64,000 bases of DNA, taken from NCBI GenBank assembly GCA_019096155.1, contig JAHCVI010000001.1:13541243-13605242 (forward strand), read 5' to 3'. The position numbers and the translations under genes are program-made. Within the stretch, counting starts at the first letter, position 1. The number at the start of each line of letters is the position of its first letter. The notes beneath the pieces are model-generated. The model saw nothing but the letters and a program-made list of their open reading frames with translations. It made no database searches and was not told the DNA's origin. Origin of the DNA: Staphylotrichum longicolle. Lineage: Eukaryota; Ascomycota; Sordariomycetes; Sordariales; Chaetomiaceae. This document shows positions 11,193 through 21,843 of the stretch, piece by piece.

Positions 11193-12007
11193 GGCGGCGG
11201 TGACTTGGCACGAGACACGTCTGACAGTGCGCGGATGGGGAGAATGCGGAGGTGGGTTGGTCGAGCTAGAGCTGTCGCCGTTCTCGAACTTTTTTTGCGG
11301 ATTTCCATTCGAGCCAGGCGCCAAGCAAATGCAAGCCCGCTGGTTTGGGGCGGAGGAGGGGCCAGGCAGCGGAGCAGGGATGTCCCGCCTGCCAGCTTCC
11401 ACAGGCTGCCAGCTGGGAGCTCGGGCCCGGGCCGCCGATCGTCACTGCACGCCGGAAGCCTGTCTCGCCTGGGTAGAGCCCAAAAAGGGCAGTGTGCGAG
11501 CACGCAACACGACACGGAGCACCATGTAAAGACTACGCGCGATCCTGCAATCTAGCGGGAGGCGTACATCGATCTATTTCCCTATTGACAACCTTATTTG
11601 TCGCTATTGATGTACGGATCGGGCCCGTCATGCCCGAGAGACGCCGGACTGGAATGCGGCGAATTATTCTTTGTATTCTGTAAGTGGGCAAGTCTCAACC
11701 TCAGACATGACATGCTCCAAGCGCAGTGTCAAGCGGTGATGTGTGTGTCCGTGTTGGCGTGGTTGGCGTGGTTGGCGTCAATGTCGGTGTCAATATCCGA
11801 ATGTGTCAGTGCTCGCTGCCAGTGCTGGAGGGTGCCAGAGCGCCGTGTTTGATGCCATGTTCACGATCCTCAGATGTATATAAACCCGCCTGGACGGCAC
11901 TCTCCTTGCTCGAAACAATGGTCCATCAGCCAGCCGATTCGACTTCGCTGACCTAGGAGTACAACCGCAGCCTTCTCTCCATCATCACCATCTCCCTGGT
12001 CGTCAAC
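11193..12007 (+). promoter_or_regulatory. Region between CCT6 and the prenylcysteine-oxidase-like gene
   Basis: A good TATA box, TATATAAA, lies at 11877-11884, 124 bases before the ATG at 12008, and is the clearest core promoter in the window. Upstream at 11753-11779 a 9-base unit GTTGGCGTG occurs three times in tandem (last copy ends in C). No gene was found in the first 600 bases. Confidence 0.5.
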
Positions 12008-13787
12008 ATGAAGCTCCACTTCAACGCTGCGACCGTCGCCGTCTCCCTTCTGGGCCTTAGCCAGGCCCAGACGCCGCAATCGCGCCAGATTGCCATCATC
12101 GGTCAGTACCTTATCTTATGCCCGGAAACACGTCGCAATACCGGCCCTGTTCTTGAATCGGCTCCCGCAGGGGCACTTGCTGACTTGAACCCAGGGGCCG
12201 GACCGGCTGGGGCCTCCTCTGCCTACTTCCTGCAAAAGTTCGCCGCCGAGGCTGGTGTCAATGTCAACATCACCGTGTTTGAGAAGACGGACCGCATCGG
12301 CGGCCGCACCCGCACTATCAACCCATTTGAGGATCCGGCTCAGCGTGTTGAACAGGGCGCCAGCATCTTTGTCCAGGCGAACCAGATCATGTACAACGCC
12401 ATGACCGAGTTCGGCCTGTCTCCGCGCACTCCTGACCCAGATGCCGATCCCGTCATGGGCATCTGGGACGGCGATTGCTTCGTCTTCACCATCGACCAGA
12501 GCGCACCAACTTGGTGGAACACCATCAAGGTTGCCTTGAAGTACGGGTTGACTGCGCCGCAGCGGGCCCAAACGTTGACGGCCGCGACCATCACCAAGTT
12601 TCTTCGCATCTACAACGCGCCATACTTCCCGTTCCAGTCGCTAACCCAGCGTGCCCAAGAGCTGGATCTGACGTCGGCGACGGGTGTCACGGGGGAGCAG
12701 TTCCTGAGCCAGAACAATGTAAGTTCCCCGGACTGCGAAAAGCTCGCCAACCGCTGACAGCATAGATCGGTGCCCGTTATGCGCATGACCTGATCCAAGC
12801 CAGCACGCGGGTGAACTATGCCTCCAACCTCGCCAACCTCCACGGTCTTACCACCATGGTGAGTCCGACATGCACCCGTTCGTAGTACATTGCTGACATC
12901 CCAGGCCTCTTTGGGTGCCCAAGGCGCGACAGCGGTTCAGGGCGGCAACTGGCAAATCTTCCATGAGATGGCTCAGCGATCGGGGGCCACCATCTCGCTC
13001 AATACCGCCGTCGTCGGCATCCAGAAGACTGGTTCCCAGTACACCATCCAGACCACACCCGGCAGCACACCCGGTAACCCGACCGCACACCCTGTCAATT
13101 TTGACAATGTCATCATTGCCAACCCCTATCAGTTCAGCGGCATTTCCGCAGGCCAGGGTGTTTTCCAGGGCCCCATTGAGCAGATTGCCTACGTGCAGCT
13201 GCACGTAACCATCTTCTCCTCGCCGCGCCGCCTCAGCCCCGGGTATTTTGACTTGCCGAACTCGGCCACGGCTCCTGGCACCGTTTTGACCACTCTTGCC
13301 CAATCTGACACGTCCACTTCGGGCGTCGATGGGGTTGGCAAGGCTGGCTTCTTCAGCATCAGCATCATCGCCAAGGCGACAAACCCGCAGACTCAGCAGC
13401 AAGAATATGTGTACAAGATCTTCTCTCCGCAAGTGGTCACTGCCTCGTTTCTGAGGTACGTCGAAGTCTTATTCCCTGATCTGTTTGGCTGTCAACTAAT
13501 CCGCGTGTTGTTGTAGCCAGCTTCTGGGAGCTGCCGTGCCGTCAACCTTCACTGGGGGCTCCAGCCCGATTTCGTGGTACAAGCCGCACGTCTTCAATTC
13601 ATACCCCAAGAGCACCCCACGGGTTACCTTCCAGGACCCCATCGTCGGCGCCGGGGTCTACTACACGTCGGGCATGGAGGCCTTCATCTCGACCATGGAG
13701 ACGAGTGCGCTCATGGGCAAGAATGTGGCTCGGCTCATTGTCGACAACATGCTGGGTACCAGCTCGGGCGGGCCTGTGACGCCTTGA
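12008..13787 (+). CDS. Secreted prenylcysteine oxidase-like FAD protein
   Basis: Five exons: 12008-12101, 12195-12718, 12766-12858, 12905-13455 and 13517-13787, giving 510 residues. Prenylcysteine oxidases use FAD and oxygen to cleave the thioether of prenylcysteine released from degraded prenylated proteins, in the lysosome or vacuole. A signal peptide (MKLHFNAATVAVSLLGLSQA) is followed at once by the dinucleotide fold: IAIIG-AGPAGASSAYFL is completed by splicing intron 1, then FEKTDRIGGRTRTI. The middle segment GEQFLSQNN and the C-terminal part (GGNWQIF, ASLGAQG, SISWYKPH-like segment) match the Prenylcys_lyase family. Intron 1 is 93 bases with no stop and in frame, but retention would break the GxGxxG motif, so the spliced form is the active one. 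TATA-driven promoter upstream. Confidence 0.85.
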
Positions 13788-14412
13788 GAAACCGCGGGAA
13801 GACAAGAGACGCAGGGGTTTCTCAGTTAGAAACAAAGTGCGGATGCATACGCCTGGGAAAGGAGAATGAGTTGTGACGAACTGATGAATACACAAAGTTT
13901 CTTCAAAGGCAGCCAACTTGCGCCAGCCAAATTCCTGAACAAAGAGCCTGCCTGTGGCTCCTGAACGAACCCTGAGGTTGCGAGATTGCGAGGTTGTGAT
14001 GGACCAGTGAAGGAGAGGCATGTGACCTTGTGACCCAAACTGCAATTGAAGACCCACATGGCGGCATCTGCCTGGATGTGGCGTCAACCCCGCGAAAAGT
14101 GTGGCAACTTGCTTCTGCACCGCCACACTTTCCCCTCCGTTGGTTGCCCAGGCGTCCAAACATTTTCGAGGACTGATTGTTATGACGCAGCTTTCACTGT
14201 GGTCACACAAAGCCAAGATCCTGCCTGCTTGCCTGCTGTCGATAGACAAGCCAGGAAAGGCGCCTTATCTCCCGGAGCGCTTTTGCCCTACCAAAACTCA
14301 AGTTGTCAACTTCATCTCAGTCACTTCCTTCCAGGGTCACTTTTTTGCGTCTCCCTGGGAGTTCTCCTGAAATTCAACAGCACGCGGACGGCTTTTGACA
14401 ACATACAGCACC
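13788..14412. other. Intergenic region before VID27
   Basis: About 620 bases holding the 3' end of the oxidase transcript and the VID27 promoter. Only short unsupported frames; no clear TATA box. Confidence 0.4.
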
Positions 14413-17010
14413 ATGTTTGTGCTCAGGAATGGTAAGCTCTGCCCCGCTCTTGAAAGCCTCTCGGCGCTTCGATCACCATCGGGCTGCAGCTGCGCCGCAT
14501 GTTTCATGCGACGCCAACGACCCCCCAGCTCTTTATTCTGTTCCCTGCATGTCCGGAACCCGCGCAATTTACTGACCACTTCAACAGTCGGGAAACTTCT
14601 CTTCGGCTCCAGCAACCAGGAGTCGATGATCGATCTGCCGCAGGGCCAGCTCTACCTCGTTCGACCGCTTTCGCCCAAAGGGTACTCGGAGCTTATCTTC
14701 AAGGACGCCTCCGCCCGAATTCGACGCACCGCACAGGACTTCCAGTACCAGCTTGTCGTGCAGCGAGTATACGAGGAAGGAGAGGCCGAACTGCTTGCTG
14801 AAGAAGAGGGGGAAGACGCGGAGGCGGACGCAGACATTCTTGCGGGAGAACGGGACGAAAAGACGTTTCTGCTTGACGAAGCCCTTCACTTCCGCGTCGA
14901 GAATCGCGAGGGTAGCGAGAGAGTGCTAGCCTGGCGGGACCTGAGCGGCGACGCAGGCGACGTCTACGAGTTTGTCTGCGAGCCCAGCATTTCGCCTGCA
15001 CAGGTCGAGGAATTCGAGCGCGTCGCGCGGCAGTGCCAGTACGAACGCAAGTACCGCAAACCGCATACCACGGCCACGGAGGAGGATCTTCAACAATTCG
15101 AGTTCGATGAGCAACCCATTCCGCAGGCAAGCCCGCTCCACAGCCCGACTATTGGGAGGTCAATCGAATTGTCAGACTCGATGGTGCTCGGAAAGCCTTC
15201 CGCCAATACTGGCGTCAAACGGGAGCAGGTACCCGACTCACACACCACGCCGACAAAGAAGGGCAAAGAGAGGGACATGAAGCCCCCAGCCGTGTCAGAT
15301 CATCCGGAGGCGCGCGAGATCTTGGCTGCAGAGGTTGCGGAGCTCCACTTCTTCGACTTTCCCTCGGGCGCATTCGTCCTGCAAGATGCGTCGGTGACCG
15401 CGACTGTGACGGAGACTGGCGACTGGCAATACTGGCTCCAGGTTAAGAGCGGGGACCGGGACTGGCTGGGCATTCCGGTCGTGGCCGACATCAATCCGGT
15501 CTTCAACTTCGAATTCCTGTCCTTCATCTTCAACCAGTTCGCCGACGATGGCTCCGCCTACTCCTGGCTGCTCCGGTTCAAAGACCAAGCGACTTTGGAG
15601 CGCTTCCAGGAGGGTCTCCTCCAGGCGCTCTGGGAGCAGCTGAACGAGATGAAGTGGTCCAAGATCAAGGACAAGGAGCGTGACTATGTCGCGGACGCCT
15701 TCAACGACCTGACAATGGAGGACTCCGATCAGCCCGAGGAGGAGGAGGAACACTTTGAGGAGGAGGAAGAAGAGGAAGATGACCGTGCGGCTAGCGAGCA
15801 CTACGACAGCGACGAGGATGCGGACGATGTGGAGTACAAGCCCAAGGACAGCGATGTCAACAAGCAGCTCGCCGTCGGTTACAAGCATGACCGGTCGTTC
15901 GTCGTGCGCGGCTCCAAGATCGGCGTGTTCAAGCACACACCCAACAATCACCTCGAGTTTAGCACCAACATCTCCAAGGTTGAGACTCCCAAGGGAGAGC
16001 TGTTCTCGCCCAAGAAGGTCATGCTTCACAACGAGGACCGGAACCTCATCCTGCAAAAGGACTCGGACCCGAACAAGCTTTACCGCATGGATCTCGAGTA
16101 TGGCAAGGTCGTCGATGAGTGGACTGTCCACGAAGACATTCCCGTCGTCACTTTTGCCCCCGAGAATAAGTTTGCTCAGATGACGCATGAACCGACGTTC
16201 CTCGGCATCAGCAGGAATGCGCTTTACCGCGTCGACCCTCGTCTGTCTGGTAGCAAGCTCGTCGACGCCCAGCTCAAGCAGTACGTGAGCAAGAACGACT
16301 TCTCTGCCATTGCGACAACCGAGAAGGGATACATTGCCGTGGCCTCCAACAAGGGCGATGTTCGTCTCTTTGACCGCCTCGGCGTGAACGCCAAGACGCA
16401 CATCCCCGCCCTCGGTGAACCCATCATCGGCCTCGATGTCTCCGCCGACGGCCGCTGGGTCCTCGCCACGTGCCGGACCTACCTGCTCCTTGTCGACGCG
16501 CTGCAAAAGTCTGGCAAGAACGAGGGCAAGCTGGGCTTCGAGAAGTCATTCGCTGCCGACGCCAAGCCGCAACCCCGTCGTCTCGCTCTCACGCCCGAGC
16601 ATGTCGCGCAGTTCGCCTACGAGACTGGCAAGGGCGTCAGCTTCACGCCGGCCAAGTTCAACACGGGCGCGGGGACCGAGGAGACGAGCATCATCACCGC
16701 GTCGGGGCCGTACATCATTGAGTGGAACCTTAAGAAGGTCCTGACCGGACGCAAGGCCCCGTACCTGATCAAGCGGTACACGGACGATGTCAAGGCGGAC
16801 GACTTCAAGTTTGGCACCGACAAGAACGTCATTGTCGCCCTCCCGCACGAAGTCAACATGGTGAACCATGCTCGTCTGAAGCGGCCGACGAGGGAGAGCA
16901 TCGCGGGTGATTTTGGGATTGCTGGGCGCAGGGGCTCCGCGCGCATCGGGACGCCGGGAAGCGGCCGGTACAAGTTGGGCAAGGATGACGTTGTGAAGGA
17001 GGCGTTTTAG
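14413..17010 (+). CDS. VID27: VID27 family protein
   Basis: Exon 1 is only 19 bases (14413-14431, MFVLRN) and exon 2 is 14588-17010. The joined start MFVLRNVGKLLFGSSNQ is the family's typical N-terminus, which fixes the tiny exon. Product 813 residues. Vid27 is a cytosolic protein named from a yeast screen for vacuolar import and degradation of fructose-1,6-bisphosphatase; its biochemical role is not settled. The N-terminal PH-like part (to about residue 200) is followed by a second domain (EILAAEVAELHFFD), a long acidic stretch with runs of Glu near residues 425-450, and a C-terminal WD40-like propeller (DRSFVVRGSKIGVF, GEPIIGLDVSADGRWVLA). The 156-base intron is in frame and lacks a stop, so an isoform with 52 extra residues could be made. 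Confidence 0.92.
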   Translation: MFVLRNGKLCPALESLSALRSPSGCSCAACFMRRQRPPSSLFCSLHVRNPRNLLTTSTVGKLLFGSSNQESMIDLPQGQLYLVRPLSPKGYSELIFKDASARIRRTAQDFQYQLVVQRVYEEGEAELLAEEEGEDAEADADILAGERDEKTFLLDEALHFRVENREGSERVLAWRDLSGDAGDVYEFVCEPSISPAQVEEFERVARQCQYERKYRKPHTTATEEDLQQFEFDEQPIPQASPLHSPTIGRSIELSDSMVLGKPSANTGVKREQVPDSHTTPTKKGKERDMKPPAVSDHPEAREILAAEVAELHFFDFPSGAFVLQDASVTATVTETGDWQYWLQVKSGDRDWLGIPVVADINPVFNFEFLSFIFNQFADDGSAYSWLLRFKDQATLERFQEGLLQALWEQLNEMKWSKIKDKERDYVADAFNDLTMEDSDQPEEEEEHFEEEEEEEDDRAASEHYDSDEDADDVEYKPKDSDVNKQLAVGYKHDRSFVVRGSKIGVFKHTPNNHLEFSTNISKVETPKGELFSPKKVMLHNEDRNLILQKDSDPNKLYRMDLEYGKVVDEWTVHEDIPVVTFAPENKFAQMTHEPTFLGISRNALYRVDPRLSGSKLVDAQLKQYVSKNDFSAIATTEKGYIAVASNKGDVRLFDRLGVNAKTHIPALGEPIIGLDVSADGRWVLATCRTYLLLVDALQKSGKNEGKLGFEKSFAADAKPQPRRLALTPEHVAQFAYETGKGVSFTPAKFNTGAGTEETSIITASGPYIIEWNLKKVLTGRKAPYLIKRYTDDVKADDFKFGTDKNVIVALPHEVNMVNHARLKRPTRESIAGDFGIAGRRGSARIGTPGSGRYKLGKDDVVKEAF

Positions 17011-17455
17011 TAGAAGTGGCGCGATTGTGTGGTTGGTGTATGTATGAGTGGGTGCTTTGCGGGCGGATGCCGTTGCTGGTTGGGTTTTGCCCCTTTTTCC
17101 TTGGAGTTATAGGTATTCCCCATGATGCGTGGGATGGCTGGTTAGGTACCTAGGTCGATACCTCTTTTGAACGTGTCTTTCGTCGTTTCCACCACTCACT
17201 TGCTCTTGAGAGCTTTACGATCGTCTCAGGGAGGGCCATAATCTCTTCATTCAATCTGCAAGTTTTATGATATCTCGTTCTTCTGATGATCCAGGGAAGC
17301 AAACTCAAGGTCGACCAAAAGGGAGAAAAGTAACAAAAAAAATCAACCAACCCAAGCCCTCAGTAGATAATAAACGCAATCTGGTATCATTCATTCCCAC
17401 CCCTCTTCCTCGCATCACCGCTCTCCTCAACCGACCTCATCACGTACGTCTCATC
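17011..17455. other. Convergent intergenic region with AGGTACCT palindrome
   Basis: 445 bases between convergent stops. Contains the 10-base palindrome TAGGTACCTA at 17143-17152, one of several AGGTACCT elements in this window. No gene supported. Confidence 0.5.
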
Positions 17456-18238
17456 TTAGACCACCGGCCCCTGGCCCCCGACACCCCCCCCCTGCCCATG
17501 GCCGTGCCCATGCCCCTTCCAAGCCCCCGTCTTGCTATCCACCCTTGGATCCAGCTTGTTCAGCAGATCCGACTTGTGCGGCCCAGTCGTATGGTGCACT
17601 CCCGCACCGGTGGTCGTTGTTGTCGAGCTCGTTCCGGCAGCCATGCCTCCCGCACCGACACCAGCACCGACACCGGCGCCGGGAGCGTGTGTCGCGCCAG
17701 GCCCGACGTGCCGGTCCCGGTCCGAATCCACCCGCGGATCCAGCGCGTTGGCCACCCGCGAACTGTGCGGGCCGTACGTCCCCTCCGGCACGGAACCACC
17801 ACCGCCGCCGCTGGCGCCAAAGCCGGCTGCGCCGCCGGAGTAGCCGCCCAGCGCGGGCGGCGCCGGAGCGTGGCCGCCCATGCCGCCTCCCGCGCCCAGC
17901 CCTGCGCCGGCGCGGGTGCTGTCGAGGTCGGAGTCGACGCGCGGGTCGAGGGCGTTGGCGAGGCGCGACGAGTGCGGGCCGTAGGTGCCCTCGGGGATGG
18001 AGGAGGCGGTCTGGGCCATGGGCTCGCGGTCGTGGGTGCTGTCGACGCGCGGGTCGAGCTTGTTGAGGATGTCGTGCTTGTGGTGGCCGGCGGTCGTCGG
18101 GGCTGGGCCCGAGGCGGCGGATTGGCCGTAGGTCATGCCGCCGGTGGGATGAGCGGGGCCGCCCTGGGCGGTGTGGGTGCCGATCGGGGCGTTGGGGTTG
18201 CGGACGCCGCGCTCGGTGGGGTCGTTGTTGTTGTACAT
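17456..18238 (-). CDS. LDPRVDS-repeat hydrophilic protein
   Basis: A single exon of 260 residues, Gly/Ala/His-rich and without signal peptide or membrane segment. It carries four copies of a unit of about 20 residues with core LDPRVDS: HDILNKLDPRVDSTHD, HSSRLANALDPRVDSDLD, HSSRVANALDPRVDSDRD and HKSDLLNKLDPRVDSKTG, joined by Gly-rich linkers. The two inner copies each follow PEGTYGPHSSR. The first and last copies share the NKLDPR form and the inner two the NALDPR form, suggesting nested duplication. The composition resembles hydrophilin or LEA-like stress proteins, which protect against drying; this is inference. It ends with a His-Gly tail (GHGHGHGQGGG). Confidence 0.8.
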   Translation of the reverse strand: MYNNNDPTERGVRNPNAPIGTHTAQGGPAHPTGGMTYGQSAASGPAPTTAGHHKHDILNKLDPRVDSTHDREPMAQTASSIPEGTYGPHSSRLANALDPRVDSDLDSTRAGAGLGAGGGMGGHAPAPPALGGYSGGAAGFGASGGGGGSVPEGTYGPHSSRVANALDPRVDSDRDRHVGPGATHAPGAGVGAGVGAGGMAAGTSSTTTTTGAGVHHTTGPHKSDLLNKLDPRVDSKTGAWKGHGHGHGQGGGVGGQGPVV

Positions 18239-19552
18239 GTTGTTTGTGGGGTTGTTTGTTTGGTGTTTAAATGCTTGTGGTTAACCTGGGGGAGTGAATC
18301 AGAGCCGGGACGTGCCAAGGCTGGCGGCGGCGAGGATTGATATACTAGAGGGCGGTGTTCGCCCACGGACCTGCCCGCGCAGGATGATATCATGGCGCGT
18401 CATATCTGGCTTTGTGTGAAACGGCTTGGGACGGTTCGAGCTCTGCTCTTGCCTCTTGCGAGCACCTCATCTTGAAGGTTGGGGATGAAAGCAGTGATGG
18501 TTGGTCGACGGTGGTTTTGACTTACAAGTCGCAATGCCCGATATGGCGGGGATGACGCAACCCCCTCTTTAAGACAAAGTGAGCTCGCCACGGGACCCTA
18601 CGTGCAGCCGTCCCGTGTGCAGTTCAGGATGAAACTTGTTTCCAACAAAGGAGGGGTGGGACCTCGTACGCTTACGGGTAGACGGATTGAGAATGGCCAA
18701 AACGGCCACCATGTTGAAACGCAATTGAACAACCTCAGCGATGGATTCCATCTGAATGTGAAAGAGGTAATCTAGGCGCCAAAATATGAAAGATAAGCAT
18801 CCCTGCTAATTATAACAGCGCAATACTTCAGTAAACTCACTGATATTGGCCGGCTTGAATGAGTCTGCTTTCTTTTTCTCCTTTAGCATACCTCGACCTG
18901 TATTTGCAAGATGCTTCCCCCGCGTGTCTAAGGTAGATCATCATGTGGCGAATATGGCTGATCGTCTCTTTGCCGAACGCAATGAGGGATGCGTTGGAAC
19001 GCGTTGGGCACACAACTTTGTCAAAGGACATTCGGATCACACGCCTCCGTCAATCATACGAAGGTCTTGGGTGTCCCGTCCTTCGTCGCCGCGAACCACG
19101 CAACCCATGGATACGACCAGCATTTGCCACCGGCATCAGCGGGCGGCAGCAGAAACACGCATGGCTGTGACAGGCCATCAACGTGCAATTTTCAGCACCC
19201 AATACTTGTTGCGTGCTATTCGACCGGTGAGGCGACGGGAGGGAGCTAATCCGGCGCTTTTTGTTGACAGCGCTTCGGCTGCGAGACACCCTGAGACTCC
19301 CTGAGACTCCCGACCAACCGACGCATTTGAGCTGAGGGACGACGGAAGCGCGCATACTTGCTAACGCCGCACACGCGCCCTGGCTGGTTTAAACCACAAA
19401 TCACAATTCGAGGCATACGCCCTCTGGGTTCATCGTTGGGCACCGACGCCGCTTGAGGCGCGGAGGCGTGTTACACAGCGTGCAGCTGAAGGACCGGGAC
19501 GGCAGAGCCTTGCGAGCAGAGCCACAAGGCTCTGAGGGCGAGATGTACAGAA

Positions 19553-19583
19553 GAGGTACCTCCCTATAAGAGGAGGTACCTGG
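19553..19583. repeat. Paired AGGTACCT palindromes
   Basis: GAGGTACCTC at 19553-19562 is a perfect 10-base palindrome; a second AGGTACCT lies at 19574-19581, so GAGGTACCT occurs twice about 20 bases apart. Confidence 0.6.
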
Positions 19584-19637
19584 CGTATGTTTACACCTGA
19601 CGAATGCGGCTGGCCGATGCGGACCGAGATATCCACT

Positions 19638-19702
19638 TTTCGAGACACAAAGACACAAAGACACGGGGACTCGGAGACAGGGAACACGGAGACATGGAGA
19701 CA
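19638..19702. repeat. Degenerate purine-rich minisatellite
   Basis: Repeated units of the form GACACAAA, GACACGGGGA, GAGACAGGGA, GAGACATG follow one another over about 65 bases. Copies differ, so the array is old or imperfect. Confidence 0.5.
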
Positions 19703-19909
19703 CCCGCAACGGCACAGACTGGGCGAACTCAATCAATTTGATCGAGAATGATCCATATGGCCTCAGCAAACCCAGGCCGAGGATTTATCAGGTGTTTACT
19801 AGCTAGCTACCTAACCGGCCCTGCTCGTGCCACTCGTTCGACCGTATTCACTGTTCAGCATGAACCAGTCATTTCATCACGCAGATAACTATGCCTCCTT
19901 CGGCTTTGA

Positions 19910-21144
19910 TCACCTAGATATATGGCTGGAGTGGGCAGGCGGTTTGGAATTCCTGCCCTCGATCTTGACCTCGATCTTGAGGCACTGCATCTTCAACAGA
20001 GCGCTCGTCACGTCAAAGTCATCACCGGAGGACTTGCCGCATTTGATGAGAGCTGGGGCTACCACAAGAGCGCCATCCTGCGTGTCGGTCAGGCTGGGCT
20101 GTCCCGGTTGCGGCTCCATCGAGGCCGACTCGAAGCGGCAAATCGGGGACTGGAAGCTCCAGCTGAGGCTGGCGACCTGCTCGCTGATCCCCTCGTCGAG
20201 ATCGACAAACTGCTGGACAATGTTGACCAACTCGTGCTGAACGGCACCAGACGCCGATTTGGTCAAGGGCCTTGCCCATGCTTCAATGTCTTCGGCCAGG
20301 TGTTGCGAAAATGGCGCGGGCAAATCGTGAGGGTCATCTGGGTTCCGGCCCAGGCGCACAGCATTGAGCACCAGGTTGGCCGTGTTGGCCCTCCACATGT
20401 GATACCTGGTCTTGCCCTCGGGCACTGTCTCCGTCTCGCCTTCCGCCAACGAGCGCCCTGCAACGAGCGGGGAATATGGTTAGCCTCGTGGCCCTCCGTT
20501 TATTCACGCTGCCAGTGGCAGAGGGTTCGGTCATGCCTACCAAGAAGCTCGCGCAGGTAGCTGAAGGCATCGCCTGCCTTTTGCGGCGCCCACACGCAAC
20601 GCTTATGCACTGCCTTTACCAGGACGATCCATATAAACAACTGGAGGAGGCCGGGGCGGAGGGATGGGGACCGGGCCAATGCCTCCAAATTTTCCTCTGA
20701 GAATACCAGGTAGTCGTTCATGCGTTTCAGCGATTTCGAGTGGACCGCGATGCCATCGTCCTGGAAGTGCCGGAGCGTGAAGTCCCGGATCTCGCGCCGC
20801 AGGTCCTTGACCATTTGGATGAGATCGCTGTCCTGGAGCTGCTTCCGGCCCTGATTGCGCCTCATGATGCGGTTCAGCGCGCTGGCGTTCTCGCGCGCGG
20901 CTTTGCGCAGCTCAGCTAAGTCGGCGGCGGCCTGCTGTTGCAGCTCCTTCTCGTTCCTCAGTTGACGCTGCAGTTCATTGATCCGCTCCTGGGCAGCGGA
21001 CAGCTGGGCAGCGTGGGAGAAATCACAGCGGGGGGGCCCGGGCTCAACCGTCGCCCGGACCGTTGCCGGTTCAGCGCCAGCCACGTGGAGTCCGTCCGTC
21101 ATCTCCGTGTCGATACTGCCTTGGTGCTTCGGAGGGGTTGTCAT
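19910..21144 (-). CDS. Coiled-coil protein of unknown function
   Basis: Exon 1 is 21144-20541 and exon 2 is 20457-19910, with an 83-base GTAGGC...CAG intron (phase 1), giving 383 residues. The joined sequence YLRELLGRSLAEGE is smooth. Residues about 45-85 form a coiled coil rich in Gln, Glu, Leu and Arg (QLSAAQERINELQRQLRNEK). A central helical part follows (RREIRDFTLRHF, FSEENLEAL), then HMWRANTANLVLNAVRLGRN. No known catalytic motif, signal peptide or membrane helix was recognised. It lies head-to-head with the Hsp70-like gene, 699 bases between start codons, so co-regulation is possible but not shown. I do not recognise the family. Confidence 0.72.
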
Positions 21145-21843
21145 GGTGTTTTCTGAGCAGGAGCTGGTCGTTGTCTCTGTAGAGTCCGCGGCAGTGCTAT
21201 GGAAAGATGGGGAGCGGTAAGAAACTGGGATTCTGGGATAGGATTGAAATCCATCAATGGATCCAGGGGGACCCCTCTAACAGTCAGGCGGGGTTAGACT
21301 CAATATATCGACCCTTTCGCGGTGCGCCAACCTGTGGAGGCCCAACGTATCTGGCGACTGCGGACCTGAGAGGTACCTACCTGGTACCTCTGTCTCGAGC
21401 TTTGTGCATGTCGGGGCACCCAGGTCCGCCATCTTCAGCCGCATGCAAGCCCTGCATCTCCGCAACGCGCTCGCCTGCACCAACCCCATTTCATCGAACA
21501 GATAGTAGACAGGGGTCGGCGGCAGCAGAGCCTTGTGCGAAGCTTCGAGGGTTTCCGGCCGGGGTTGGGCCGCCATCGCCTGCGGGCGAGAGGGGCAAGC
21601 ATCATTTGCCCACACAAGCGTCTGAGCCGCCGAGTGCCAGGGGCGCCTGGACATGGAACAGCAGAGGTCGGTTTCCGGTAGGTACGTAGCTCCCGCCACG
21701 AGTCTTGACAGAAAAGCCATCCTCTTCTCCTCCAGGCTCCTCCTCCTCTCTGCGTTCTCAGTTTAGGATTTCACACACAAACGTTCTTCCTTGAGCACTC
21801 CAGCTTCAATATTCTACGGCCAAAACACCTCAGCAATTCTACG
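21145..21843. promoter_or_regulatory. Divergent promoter region with AGGTACC inverted repeat
   Basis: About 700 bases between the coiled-coil gene and the Hsp70-like gene. A perfect 9-base inverted repeat AGAGGTACC / GGTACCTCT with a 5-base spacer lies at 21369-21391. No TATA box stands out. Confidence 0.45.
21369..21391. repeat. AGAGGTACC inverted repeat
   Basis: Arms 21369-21377 and 21383-21391 are exact reverse complements around the spacer TACCT. The core is the recurrent AGGTACCT motif. Confidence 0.7.

Larger units (their letters stand above)
18239..19909. other. Intergenic region, 1.7 kb, with short repeats
   Basis: No gene supported. Holds two AGGTACCT elements (19553-19562 and 19574-19581) and a degenerate tandem tract at about 19638-19702 built from GACACAAAGACAC-like units. 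An in-frame readthrough of the tract on the minus strand gives only low-complexity peptide. Confidence 0.5.

Noticed and set aside
15295..16506. 403-codon minus-strand frame
   Set aside because: Exactly antisense to VID27 and explained by its codon composition.
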